Assembly (NCBI GenBank): GCA_021202985.1
Contig: JAJQCA010000041.1
Location: forward strand, 62,001-126,000
Source of the DNA: Alistipes sp.
GTDB lineage: Bacteria > Bacteroidota > Bacteroidia > Bacteroidales > Rikenellaceae
Reading direction: 5' to 3'
DNA length: 64,000 nt
Part shown: positions 19,098 to 28,967 of the stretch, one piece after another
How positions within the stretch are numbered: position 1 is the stretch's first letter
Layout: each line of letters opens with the position of its first letter
Notes under the pieces: model-generated
What the model saw: the letters and a program-made list of their open reading frames with translations, nothing else
The model's database searches: none
What the model was told of the DNA's origin: nothing
Translations under genes and position numbers: made by a program

Positions 19098-20528
19098 ATG
19101 TCAGCAATAAGCCAGAAACAGGTACAGAAACTCCTTCAGAAACTCTCTCCGCAGCAGATACAGATGATTAAACTGCTGGAGCTGCCCACCATTCAGTTGG
19201 AGCAGAGGATAAAGCAGGAGATAGAGGAAAATCCGGTACTCGAGGAGGAGGTGAACCAGGAAGCCAAGGAGGAAGAGGAGCAGAAGGATGAAATCACAAT
19301 GGACGATTTCCTGAACGACGACACTCCCGGTTACCGATACCATGCCAACAACTTTTCGCGCGACGACAAACCCTACAACGTTTATATAACCCGCGGTCGG
19401 TCGCTGAGCGAATCGCTGGAGGAGCAGATAGGATTCCGTAACCTTTCGGCCGGGCAGGAGACCCTCGCCAAGTATCTTATAGGAAGCATAGAGGACGATG
19501 GGTACCTCCGCCGCGAACTCTCTTCGATTGCCGACGATATCGCCTTCAGCCTCGGTGTCGAGACTACCGAGGAGGAGCTGGAATACATCCTGAAAGAGAT
19601 ACAGCAATTGGAACCGGCTGGGGTGGGTGCGCGCACACTCCAGGAATGCCTGTTGTTGCAGTTATGCAATAGGCCCATGACCACACCGGCCCGCAAGCTG
19701 GCTAAAAAAATCCTGACCACCTATTTTACGGAGTTTTCCAAGAAGCATTACGAGAAACTTATGGCCCGCCTGGGGGTCACCGAGGATGAATTCCGTGACG
19801 CGATAGAGGAGATTATCAGCCTCTCGCCCAAACCCGGCAACCTGCATAACGAGGGCGGTAGCGACGCTTTACCTTACATAATCCCCGACTTCATACTGGA
19901 CAACAGCAACGGCGAACAGGAACTGCGCCTTAATTCGGGCACCGTCCCCGAGGTGCGCGTGAGCCGCCGTTACATGGAGATGATGCAAGAGATGGCCGGC
20001 CAGGGCGGCGTGGCCAAACGGGAGGAAGATAAGGAGACAATACAGTTCGTCAAAAGCAAGATAGACTCGGCAAAGTGGTTCATCTCGGCAATCAAGCAGC
20101 GGCAGGATACCCTGATGCGCACCATGACTGAAATTTACGACTACCAGCGTGAATACTTCGAGGACGGCGACCTGAGTAAACTGCGCCCAATGATACTGAA
20201 GGATATCGCCGACCGCACGGGCCTCGACGTGTCGACGATTTCGCGTGTGGTGAACAGCAAGTATATCCAGACCCATTTCGGTATAATACCCCTCAAACAA
20301 CTTTTTTCCGAGGCCATGCACACCGACAGCGGAGCGGAGGTTTCATCTTACGAAATCAAGAACATCCTGTCGGAATGTATCCGTGAAGAGGACAAGCGCA
20401 AGCCCCTTACCGATGAGGTGCTTATGGATATACTGAATGAAAAGGGGTACCAGATTGCCCGCCGTACGGTAGCCAAATACCGGGAGATGCTGGGCATCCC
20501 GGTCGCCAGGTTGAGGAAAGAAATATAG
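19098..20528 (+). CDS. rpoN: RNA polymerase sigma-54 factor
   Basis: LSPQQIQMIKLLELPTIQLEQRIKQEIEENPVLE; RpoN box ARRTVAKYREMLGIPVARLRKEI. Confidence 0.97.
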   Translation: MSAISQKQVQKLLQKLSPQQIQMIKLLELPTIQLEQRIKQEIEENPVLEEEVNQEAKEEEEQKDEITMDDFLNDDTPGYRYHANNFSRDDKPYNVYITRGRSLSESLEEQIGFRNLSAGQETLAKYLIGSIEDDGYLRRELSSIADDIAFSLGVETTEEELEYILKEIQQLEPAGVGARTLQECLLLQLCNRPMTTPARKLAKKILTTYFTEFSKKHYEKLMARLGVTEDEFRDAIEEIISLSPKPGNLHNEGGSDALPYIIPDFILDNSNGEQELRLNSGTVPEVRVSRRYMEMMQEMAGQGGVAKREEDKETIQFVKSKIDSAKWFISAIKQRQDTLMRTMTEIYDYQREYFEDGDLSKLRPMILKDIADRTGLDVSTISRVVNSKYIQTHFGIIPLKQLFSEAMHTDSGAEVSSYEIKNILSECIREEDKRKPLTDEVLMDILNEKGYQIARRTVAKYREMLGIPVARLRKEI

Positions 20529-20552
20529 CTTATCCTTAAACGTTTACGTCGG

Positions 20553-20574
20553 CGGCCCGGGTTTACTCGGGCCG
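20553..20574 (+). terminator. Intrinsic terminator after rpoN
   Basis: CGGCCCGGGTTTACTCGGGCCG followed by TCTTTG. Confidence 0.7.
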
Positions 20575-20725
20575 TCTTTGTTTCTGGCGGTCCGGTTGCC
20601 ATTTATCGGAAATGGATCGAAGTCATTTACTTTGATGCTTTTTCCGAGCCATTTTTGAATTTATATGGTTCTTCCGAACTCGCGTTATAATGATTATCTT
20701 TACCGGGTTAGTACATACGCGACGA

Positions 20726-21508
20726 ATGAGGATTTTTCTTGCCATAGTTTTGAGCTCTTTTATCTTGCCTATTGCCGGGCACGGGCAGGCTACCGGGCTT
20801 ACATACTCCGATTTCCATGATGAAAAGGACGGAGGCAGGACAATCAAAGGGAATGTAGAGTTAAAAACATTCCTCGACACACTCAGTTTCGCCCTCGGTA
20901 TCACCGGTACGGACCCTGGCGAAGTGATTTGGAATCCGGAAGATAGGGCCCCGCGGTCACCCCGGGTCTACTCTTTCCGGGGGCGGGAATACAAATTCCA
21001 GGCTTCCCGTATGGATGTGACGGACGGAGACGGCGAAGAGTTGCGGCTTTTACGGAGTTGCCGGTTCGGTGCTCCGGACGAAGACAATCTGAACTGGTTA
21101 TACCATCTGGTGCCCTCGTCCTTTGTTCCGCATCAAGAGGGAAGCGTGCTTCCGGTATTCGTATTGGGGCAGGTGTTCGACGGGCACGGTTACCAAAGGG
21201 GCTTCATGTTGTACACAATCGACGGCGAGGGAATGGTATCGGAAGCCGGATACATCTCTTTGGTTGTGCGTGACCCGTTCGCAAATCACAATCGATACCC
21301 GAACCATGCCAGTCACCAGCTCAACTGCCTTAAACAGGTTGTCGTATTTACTCTCTGTGCCGAGGGCGTTCGGCTGGATTTCGATACGGATGAATTATAT
21401 AACGATTACCATGAAAGAGAGCATATTCCGCGCGGGGATGTCTGGTTCGTTCATTCGGACGGGCAACTGAATAAGGTCGGAGTGCCGGAACACGACGGGC
21501 TCATTTAG
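20726..21508 (+). CDS. Secreted hypothetical protein
   Basis: Signal peptide MRIFLAIVLSSFILPIAGHGQ; no family recognised. Confidence 0.6.
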   Translation: MRIFLAIVLSSFILPIAGHGQATGLTYSDFHDEKDGGRTIKGNVELKTFLDTLSFALGITGTDPGEVIWNPEDRAPRSPRVYSFRGREYKFQASRMDVTDGDGEELRLLRSCRFGAPDEDNLNWLYHLVPSSFVPHQEGSVLPVFVLGQVFDGHGYQRGFMLYTIDGEGMVSEAGYISLVVRDPFANHNRYPNHASHQLNCLKQVVVFTLCAEGVRLDFDTDELYNDYHEREHIPRGDVWFVHSDGQLNKVGVPEHDGLI

Positions 21509-21517
21509 GAATTATTT

Positions 21518-22423
21518 ATGAACGAAGACAACAAATTATATACGCCCCCGGAAAACGAACGGCCGTCCGGAAGCGGGGGAAGGGCGGAACCGGACTTTCC
21601 CGGTACCTATGTCCATCGTGCCGGTGCCGAGGGAGGTGGTAGCCCCGACGGATCGTCAGTCCCGGCGGGAAAATTCGCGCTATACGATTCAGGGGCCGGT
21701 ACCGGTTCCGGGTCTTGTTCCGGTGGTATCTCAAGTTACGACCCTTCCGGTCGTGACTGCGGTGACGAGGACTACCCGGAAAACGGCCGATATCTGCGGG
21801 AAGGTGAGCGGGGTGGTATCTGGCTGACTATGTCAAGAGTTATCTCCACCGTAATGAGTCCGCTTATAATGCCGCTTATCGCCGTCATGGCTTTGTTGTA
21901 CGGTAATACCATACTCGGATATATTCCCGGCCGGATGAAAGTTTATTTTACGCTGGTAATCCTGCTCAATACATGTGTGGTACCCATGTTGTGCATAGGG
22001 CTTCTGCACAGTATGGGGATTGTAAAGGGCCTCCTGCTCGGGGAGCGTCGCGACCGTGTGCTTCCCCTGATGATAACGGCGCTGTGCTATGTACTGTGCG
22101 CATTTATGGTGCGGGGGATGCTGGGCGGATACCTGCTGGGTAAATTCCTTTTCGCCGGAGCGGCATGCATCACGCTTGCCTTCATGGTGACATTCTATTG
22201 GAAAATAAGTATCCACATGCTTGCGTCGGGCGGAACGCTGGCGATGTTGTTGTTGATTGACATGAGCGGTATTGCCGATTTCTTCCCGGCTGTCGTGGCA
22301 ATGATAGCCGGCTGCGGTGCTCTTGCCTCGGCCCGGATGTATTTGGGTGCGCACACACCCGCGCAGGTGGCCGCGGGATTTACCGGCGGGTTCCTGGTCG
22401 CAATGACCGTGATTTTGTTATAA
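21518..22423 (+). CDS. Integral membrane PAP2-like protein with long Gly/Ser/Asp-rich N-terminal tail
   Basis: TM helices; C-terminal SARMYLGAHTPAQVAAGFTGGF resembles PAP2 motif. Confidence 0.65.
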   Translation: MNEDNKLYTPPENERPSGSGGRAEPDFPGTYVHRAGAEGGGSPDGSSVPAGKFALYDSGAGTGSGSCSGGISSYDPSGRDCGDEDYPENGRYLREGERGGIWLTMSRVISTVMSPLIMPLIAVMALLYGNTILGYIPGRMKVYFTLVILLNTCVVPMLCIGLLHSMGIVKGLLLGERRDRVLPLMITALCYVLCAFMVRGMLGGYLLGKFLFAGAACITLAFMVTFYWKISIHMLASGGTLAMLLLIDMSGIADFFPAVVAMIAGCGALASARMYLGAHTPAQVAAGFTGGFLVAMTVILL

Positions 22424-22433
22424 CCTCATCGGC

Positions 22434-22919
22434 ATGGGTATATTTCTTTTGACAATAGGTCTGATTCTGTTGCTTGTGGGAATTATAGGAAGCATCGCCC
22501 CTATAATTCCGGGACCTCCCGTGAGTTATCTCGGTCTGCTGGCAGTGAGCTACAGCGGAATAGGAGGTTTCAGTCGTGAATTCCTGATATTCTGGGCTGT
22601 GGTAACCGTGGCCGTTACGGTGACGGACATTTACCTGGCCCCGTTGATGGCAAAAAAGAGCGGAGGTTCGCATGCGGCCACGAGGGGGACATGGATAGGG
22701 ATGCTTCTCGGTTTCGTGTTTTTCCCGCCCCTGGGTATCTTTATAGGACCGTTCGCCGGCGCCCTTATCGGGGAGTTGATAGGCGGAAGCGGGCAGGGCG
22801 GACGGGCGGTTAAGGCCGCGCTCGGGGCTTTCGCGGCATTCTTTATCGGTACGGTCCTGAAATTTACCGTATGCGGGATGATGCTCTTTTACGGTATCCG
22901 TGCGGTGTTGCCATATTAG
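22434..22919 (+). CDS. DUF456 domain-containing membrane protein
   Basis: GSIAPIIPGPPVSYLGLLAVSY, GTWIGMLLGFVFFPPLGIFIGPFAGALIGEL. Confidence 0.88.
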   Translation: MGIFLLTIGLILLLVGIIGSIAPIIPGPPVSYLGLLAVSYSGIGGFSREFLIFWAVVTVAVTVTDIYLAPLMAKKSGGSHAATRGTWIGMLLGFVFFPPLGIFIGPFAGALIGELIGGSGQGGRAVKAALGAFAAFFIGTVLKFTVCGMMLFYGIRAVLPY

Positions 22920-22959
22920 ACGGTATGATTGATGGCCGTCAGGTATGAACCGGTGCGGT

Positions 22960-23485
22960 TTACCGGCCCGCAGTTATGTTACTTTTGCAAAGTTCGTAAT
23001 AGTCCAGCCCGATTATCTCGCCGCACTTAACGGCGCAGTCGTGCATGCTTCCCACGTAAGTAAAACCGGCCTTCTCCAGTACCCTCGCCGACGCCCTGTT
23101 GTACGAGAATACCCCGGTGTGGATATGGATTATCCCGGTTTCCGCGAAAACGAAGCGGCAGAACGCTTCCACTGTCCGGGTGGCGATGCCGCGCCCCCAG
23201 TATTCCGGGGCGAGCCAGTAACCTATCTCGCCGCTGATGCGGTGTACATCCTGCCCCGGTAGTATGCCTATTCCGCCGGCAACCTCCCCGTCATGGACAA
23301 TGGCGTAATTGCATACAGGTTCCCGTGCGGTGCTTATGGCGATAAAAGCTTCCGCGTCGGCGAGGGTGTACGGGCTGGGGAATCCGTCACGGAGGTTACG
23401 GGCTATGGCCGGGTTCGTCGGCAAGAAGGGCCAGCCGCGGGGCGTCAACCTGCGTCCAGGGGCGGAATAATTTTTCAGGTTCCAT
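22960..23485 (-). pseudogene. GNAT family N-acetyltransferase, apparently frameshifted near codon 24
   Basis: ATG 23485 frame gives MEPEKLFRPWTQVDAPRLALLAD; the next frame gives NPAIARNLRDGFPSPYTLADAEAFI…; joined by removing about 1 nt at 23416. Confidence 0.75.
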
Positions 23486-23515
23486 TATGTATCACATCGT
23501 TAAGTCTGGAGATAA

Positions 23516-24469
23516 TCACCGGCCGGACATCGATTCGTACCGCTCCCGGTACATCCGTTCGATTTCCGGGAGCCTGCTCATATAGTCGTCCGGATCCCAT
23601 TCCATCCCGTAGTCGGCAAGGTCTTCCGCCAACGGTCTAAGCCCGACCGAGGCCCTTAGTTCGTCTACCTGCTCGGGGTGCTCCAGGGGAACAATATAAG
23701 ATTTGCCCGGCTCGCGGGACACGATTTTCTGCGTACCGTACACCTGTTTATGCCCCTGATTCATCAGTGTCCGGTCGGTCAGGAAAGCCATGTGCCAGCC
23801 TTCCGCCCGCCCGTCCAGCACGGCTTCTTCAAGCATGGGAAGGTATTTTAGCTGGATATCCGCATCGGTTGCATGCTGTACCGCGAGGAACAGAGTCTCG
23901 TTACCTCCCTCTCCGATTTCGTCCGGTCCCAGCCATCCGTACCGGTCAAGGATGGCGCAAACCTCGGCTCCGCTCTCGGCGTCTACACGGTGCATATATT
24001 GGTGCAGTTTGTCTTTAACCGGCCCGTCCCCTGTGTATAAATATAGCAGCCTGATACCCTGATCCTTTGCCTGAACCTCTTTGAGCCGCAACCGAACTTC
24101 GTTGTTGTAACCGGCGGCAACGGCATCCGCACGGCTGATTAATTCTTCCCATTGCGGCAGGTTGTGAAGCCGGGTGAAATTGGTGTCTGCCGCCAGTTCG
24201 TCAAGAAAAAGGTCCGTGTCGAGACGCTCCCTGAGATTTGATAAAGCATGCCCGAGGTCACCCTCCCGAACGGCTTCGACAGCGTCCCGGTAGGCCGGTT
24301 CGTTCTCTTTTACATATTCCATAAACAGTCCCGGGTAGGCGGCCTCGAACAAATCCGTCTCACCACGGGTAAAATAACCGAGGCACTCCTCGGCCAGAGT
24401 GTCGAAACCTTGTGCCAACGACCTTATGCCGCAAGATAGGAGTATGAATGAAACCAGTATGGTTCTCAT
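23516..24469 (-). CDS. DUF6624-like secreted hypothetical protein
   Basis: Signal peptide; ETLFLAVQHATDADIQLKYLPMLEEA…AFLTDRTLMNQGHKQVYGTQ. Confidence 0.65.
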   Translation of the reverse strand: MRTILVSFILLSCGIRSLAQGFDTLAEECLGYFTRGETDLFEAAYPGLFMEYVKENEPAYRDAVEAVREGDLGHALSNLRERLDTDLFLDELAADTNFTRLHNLPQWEELISRADAVAAGYNNEVRLRLKEVQAKDQGIRLLYLYTGDGPVKDKLHQYMHRVDAESGAEVCAILDRYGWLGPDEIGEGGNETLFLAVQHATDADIQLKYLPMLEEAVLDGRAEGWHMAFLTDRTLMNQGHKQVYGTQKIVSREPGKSYIVPLEHPEQVDELRASVGLRPLAEDLADYGMEWDPDDYMSRLPEIERMYRERYESMSGR

Positions 24470-24481
24470 AGAGCTTTAAAG

Positions 24482-25087
24482 TTAAATTAATCCGGCTTCC
24501 CGCATCATTGCGGAATAAACCTCGGCTTTTTTCGCTATCGGCAACGGATAGGCCCGTGAGGACGAGGGCATACGGTAGTGCCGCAGGGACCGATCTCCGT
24601 AGCGGAACTCGCTGTGACCGCCCACGGGCGGCTCCGGCGCGCCGGTCAGTGCGGCCAGCGCGGAGGTAGCCTTGTCGCCGGTTGTGACGATATAGCGGCA
24701 GTCCGGCAACCTTTCCAGCATCAGCCCGAGGTCCACCGTCTCCACGATTTCGAGGAACTTATCGGAAGCGTTGCCTTTGTGGCGGATAACTGTCCGGGCT
24801 GTGTCCCCGAGGGCGATGCCTTTCCCGGCGAGGAATGCGGCTATGCGGTCTTTGTTAAAGGCCGGTTTAGCGTTCCGTCCGCCGGCTTCCGGCGGGTCGA
24901 CGAAATGACCGGCATCGTTGAAGAACACAATGCCGAATATTCGCCACATATCGTTCTGAAGGTTAGGGTAATAAAAGTCCATCGACCAGCGTATCCGCGG
25001 AGGCGGGAAGCTCCCCAACATCAGCATCCTTGCCCCTTCCGGAAGGAACGGTTCCAGCGGATGTGCCTCTATCTGTTTTTCTTCCAT
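24482..25087 (-). CDS. Uracil-DNA glycosylase superfamily protein
   Basis: MLMLGSFPPPRIRWSMDFYYPNLQNDMWRI; YIVTTGDKATSAL; MPSSSRAYPLPIAKK. Confidence 0.82.
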   Translation of the reverse strand: MEEKQIEAHPLEPFLPEGARMLMLGSFPPPRIRWSMDFYYPNLQNDMWRIFGIVFFNDAGHFVDPPEAGGRNAKPAFNKDRIAAFLAGKGIALGDTARTVIRHKGNASDKFLEIVETVDLGLMLERLPDCRYIVTTGDKATSALAALTGAPEPPVGGHSEFRYGDRSLRHYRMPSSSRAYPLPIAKKAEVYSAMMREAGLI

Positions 25088-25093
25088 AGCAGT

Positions 25094-25477
25094 TTATATC
25101 CTGAATTCCGTGCCGCAGTCGATACACCGGCATACTTTGCGCAGATTGCCACCCGCTGTGCCCAGCAGTATTAAAGGGATCATTATGAAACGGGTAAACC
25201 AGCGGTGTTTTTTTGGCAGGCTTATGACTATGTCGCCGCTGCCGCACTCCGGGCAGGTGTCGCCGATTACCGGCTGCGGGCCGATCAACTCCACGGCCTG
25301 CTCGTAAAAAGTGTCCGGCACGGCTATGTAGGGACGCATGGAGGGATTGGCGTAAGTAATGGGCGGCACGAATCCGGTATTCTCGTTCATCACCTCCGCG
25401 GGTATTCCCTGTTCGGCAAGGTATTCCCGGTCAGCATGGGCCTGGAAAATGTCGTCGTAAAAACGTACCGTTTTCAT
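25094..25477 (-). CDS. DUF2007-like protein with C-terminal zinc-ribbon-like cysteines
   Basis: MKTVRFYDDIFQAHADREYLAEQGIPAEVMNENTGF; CPECGSGD…CRCIDCG. Confidence 0.75.
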   Translation of the reverse strand: MKTVRFYDDIFQAHADREYLAEQGIPAEVMNENTGFVPPITYANPSMRPYIAVPDTFYEQAVELIGPQPVIGDTCPECGSGDIVISLPKKHRWFTRFIMIPLILLGTAGGNLRKVCRCIDCGTEFRI

Positions 25478-25789
25478 CGCAGAGAGTTTTACCCTCAAAA
25501 ATAGCATAAATAGCCCCGCCCGCAAAACAGGGACCTCGGAGATTCCTATTGTTCCGGGCATTTATTGCCGGTTTACGCTACGGTCCGGGGCAAGTATTCC
25601 GCTTCCGTAACAGACTAGTTATCCCAACCTGTTCAGGTATTCCCGGCATACGGCTGTTTGGAGGAGTAGTCATGGCTCCCGAAGCCGTCCTTTCCGGACG
25701 GCCCGGACAGTCCGTGGGGGTGGTGCGTGAGGGAGAGAAAATAACACCGCGGAGGGGGTGATTTTTGTGGCGGAAACGGTAAAAATAGT

Positions 25790-25797
25790 TATCTTTG
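25790..25797 (+). promoter_or_regulatory. TAnnTTTG -7 box (TATCTTTG) with upstream TTTG at 25764-25767
   Basis: TTTG-N22-TATCTTTG ahead of the ftsE-like gene. Confidence 0.55.
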
Positions 25798-25821
25798 TAA
25801 GTTATTGCACTTACCCCTGAT

Positions 25822-26592
25822 ATGTCGGATAAAAACGTTATCGAACTGCGCGGAGCATCCATTTACCACATCCGCGACGCAAGGAAAAGGCTCGGAAAAG
25901 GACGTAACCGCCTGCGCGGTTGCGAGCTCGTGCTCAGCGACGTGGATTTCAGTGTCGGCAGGGGAGAGTTCGTCTACCTGATTGGTAAAGTGGGCTCGGG
26001 AAAGAGCACCCTGCTCAAAACCCTCTATGCCGAAGTGCCGCTTGCCGAAGGGATGGGTTATGTAGCCGGTTACGACCTGCGACGCCTTCGCAGAAAGGAC
26101 GTGCCCTACCTGCGCCGCAGGCTGGGTGTGGTATTCCAGGATTACCAGTTGCTTACGGACCGGAACGTCTTCTCCAACCTCCATTATGTGATGAAGGCGA
26201 CCGGTTGGAGAAACGAAACCGATATGCGCCGCCGGATTGACGAAGTCCTGAGGACCGTGGGGTTGGTGAACAAGGAGTACAAAATGCCGTTCCAGCTCTC
26301 AGGCGGGGAGCAGCAGAGGCTGGCCATCGCCCGGGCGTTGATAAATAACCCGGAGGTGCTGATAGCGGACGAACCAACGGGGAACCTCGACCCGGCTTCG
26401 GCCAACGGTATTATGGAGCTTTTCAGGGAAATTGCACGAGGAGGCTGCTCCGTGGTCATGTCGACGCATAATATCGGCATCATAGAAGAATATCCATCGC
26501 GCACTTTCCGTTTTATGCAGGGCAGGGTGGAGGAGCTCGATATGACGCCCTATTACCAGGCCGCTGCCCGGCCCGAAGCCGTGCAGCCTTAG
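25822..26592 (+). CDS. Cell division ATP-binding protein FtsE-like ABC ATPase
   Basis: [64 protein letters not shown]. Confidence 0.9.
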   Translation: MSDKNVIELRGASIYHIRDARKRLGKGRNRLRGCELVLSDVDFSVGRGEFVYLIGKVGSGKSTLLKTLYAEVPLAEGMGYVAGYDLRRLRRKDVPYLRRRLGVVFQDYQLLTDRNVFSNLHYVMKATGWRNETDMRRRIDEVLRTVGLVNKEYKMPFQLSGGEQQRLAIARALINNPEVLIADEPTGNLDPASANGIMELFREIARGGCSVVMSTHNIGIIEEYPSRTFRFMQGRVEELDMTPYYQAAARPEAVQP

Positions 26593-26655
26593 CCGGGTGG
26601 ATAAGATGAAACAAAAGGACCGGCCCGGGGCCGGAAGTGGAGATAAAAGAGAATT

Positions 26656-28614
26656 ATGAGCAACGAATTGGAACAACCGAAACAGCAGGAACAGGAAGAA
26701 TATTCGGCCTCCAGTATCCAGGTACTGGAAGGTTTGGAGGCCGTGCGCAAGCGACCGGCCATGTACATCGGCGATATCGGCGAGAAAGGCCTTCACCACC
26801 TTGTGTACGAGGTGGTGGACAACTCCATCGACGAGGCGCTGGCCGGATATTGCAAAAATATAGAAGTAACCATCAACGAGGACAATTCCATCACGGTACG
26901 GGACGACGGCCGCGGTATCCCTACGGACTACCACGAGAAGGAAGGTAAATCGGCCCTCGAGGTGGTGCTCACGGTGCTTCATGCCGGCGGTAAATTCAAC
27001 AAGGATTCTTACAAGGTTTCCGGGGGTTTGCACGGGGTGGGTGTGTCGTGTGTGAACGCTTTGTCTAACCTGCTGGTGGCAGAAATCCACCGCGACGGCA
27101 AAATTTACCGTCAGCAGTACAGCAAGGGTGCACCTATATCGGAGTTGGAAGTGGTGGGCAAGGCCACGGATACGGGTACCACCATAACCTTCAAACCCGA
27201 TAACACGATATTTATCGTTTCCGAGTACAATTACGATATCCTTTCCACCCGTCTGCGCGAGTTGGCATTCCTGAACAAGGGTGTCCATCTGAATATTACC
27301 GACAAACGGAGCCGGGACGAGGAGGGTAACTACCGCCGGGACGAGTATTATTCGACAGAGGGATTAAAGGAGTTTATCCGTTTCCTCGACGCCAACCGCG
27401 AGCCGCTGATACAGGATTCCATCTACCTCGACACCGAGCGCGACGGGATTCCGGTCGAAGCCGCGCTGCAATATAATACCAGTTTTACGGAGAATGTCCA
27501 CTCGTATGTAAACAATATCAACACCATAGAGGGTGGTACCCACCTTACGGGTTTCCGACGTGCGCTGACCCGAACGCTTAAGAAATATGCAGAGGAGTCG
27601 GGGATGCTGTCGAAACTCAAATTCGAAATCAACGGCGACGACTTCCGCGAGGGCTTGACGGCCATCGTCTCTGTAAAGGTCGCAGAACCGCAGTTCGAGG
27701 GCCAGACCAAGACTAAACTGGGTAACAGCGAGGTTTCGGCTGCTGTGGACTATGCAATAGCACAGGCGCTTAGTAACTATCTCGAAGAGCATCCGAAGGA
27801 TGCCCGCCAGATTGTGGAAAAGGTAATTCTGGCCGCCACGGCCCGCCACGCGGCCCGTAAGGCGCGGGAACTGGTGCAAAGGAAAACCGTACTCTCCGGT
27901 TCCGGATTACCGGGCAAGCTGGCCGACTGCTCGTCGCGGGACAGGGTACGCACCGAGATTTTCTTCGTCGAGGGTGACTCGGCAGGCGGTACGGCTAAGC
28001 AGGGCCGCGACCGTGAGTTTCAGGCCATCATGCCGCTCCGCGGTAAAATCCTGAACGTGGAGAAAGCGCAGGAACACAAGATGTGGGAAAACGAGGAGAT
28101 AAAGAACATGTTCCTTGCCATCGGGGTGACCAAGGGCACCGACGAAGACAGCAAGGCCCTTAATATGGACAAGCTCCGCTACCATAAGATAATAATTATG
28201 ACCGATGCCGACGTGGACGGAAGTCACATCGCCACGCTGATGCTCACATTCTTCTTCCGTGAGATGAAGGCTTTAATCGAGAACGGCCATGTCTATATCG
28301 CCACTCCGCCGCTTTACCTATATAAGAAGGGTAAGATAGAGCGTTATTGCTGGAGCGACGAGGAACGCGACGCGGTTACAGAGGAGTTCGGAGCTAAGGG
28401 TGCGCACATTCAGCGGTACAAAGGTCTCGGAGAAATGAACGCCGAACAGTTGTGGGATACCACGATGAATCCCGAGACGAGGATTTTGCGGCAGGTTACA
28501 ATCGAGAGCGCCGCGGAGGCCGACCGTATCTTCTCGATGCTCATGGGAGACGATGTGCCGCCCCGCCGTGAGTTTATAGAGAAGCACGCGACTTATGCCA
28601 ATATCGACGCGTAA
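26656..28614 (+). CDS. gyrB: DNA gyrase subunit B
   Basis: VRKRPAMYIGDIGEKGLHHLVYEVVDNSIDEA; FVEGDSAGGTAKQGRDR; MTDADVDGSHI. Confidence 0.97.
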   Translation: MSNELEQPKQQEQEEYSASSIQVLEGLEAVRKRPAMYIGDIGEKGLHHLVYEVVDNSIDEALAGYCKNIEVTINEDNSITVRDDGRGIPTDYHEKEGKSALEVVLTVLHAGGKFNKDSYKVSGGLHGVGVSCVNALSNLLVAEIHRDGKIYRQQYSKGAPISELEVVGKATDTGTTITFKPDNTIFIVSEYNYDILSTRLRELAFLNKGVHLNITDKRSRDEEGNYRRDEYYSTEGLKEFIRFLDANREPLIQDSIYLDTERDGIPVEAALQYNTSFTENVHSYVNNINTIEGGTHLTGFRRALTRTLKKYAEESGMLSKLKFEINGDDFREGLTAIVSVKVAEPQFEGQTKTKLGNSEVSAAVDYAIAQALSNYLEEHPKDARQIVEKVILAATARHAARKARELVQRKTVLSGSGLPGKLADCSSRDRVRTEIFFVEGDSAGGTAKQGRDREFQAIMPLRGKILNVEKAQEHKMWENEEIKNMFLAIGVTKGTDEDSKALNMDKLRYHKIIIMTDADVDGSHIATLMLTFFFREMKALIENGHVYIATPPLYLYKKGKIERYCWSDEERDAVTEEFGAKGAHIQRYKGLGEMNAEQLWDTTMNPETRILRQVTIESAAEADRIFSMLMGDDVPPRREFIEKHATYANIDA

Positions 28615-28634
28615 TCTATATCCGGCTAACATTG

Positions 28635-28668
28635 CAAAGCGGACACTCCGAAAGGAGTGTCCGCTTTG
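28635..28668 (+). terminator. Intrinsic terminator after gyrB
   Basis: CAAAGCGGACACTCC-GAAA-GGAGTGTCCGCTTTG-TTTTT. Confidence 0.9.
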
Positions 28669-28967
28669 TTTTTGACGGTTCGCAGAGGAGGCGGGTGGCA
28701 TTCGAATAGTAAGATTTATTTTCCGGAGGTTAGACAGGTATATGGGATTAGCTCATATATCCTGTATTTTTTATAGTTGCGGAAAAAGGTCTTTCTGCCA
28801 TGGGCGGGGAAAATCATTTCCGGGAGCTAAAAAACAGAGAGGATATTCGGTTGGTCTTGTTCAGGGACTTTATTTTTTTAAGCATAATCTTAAGGTGGGG
28901 AGGTGACGGTTTGGACTAAAATAGGGGATTTATTAATTTCGGGGATAACTTAAATCTTTTACCGGAT

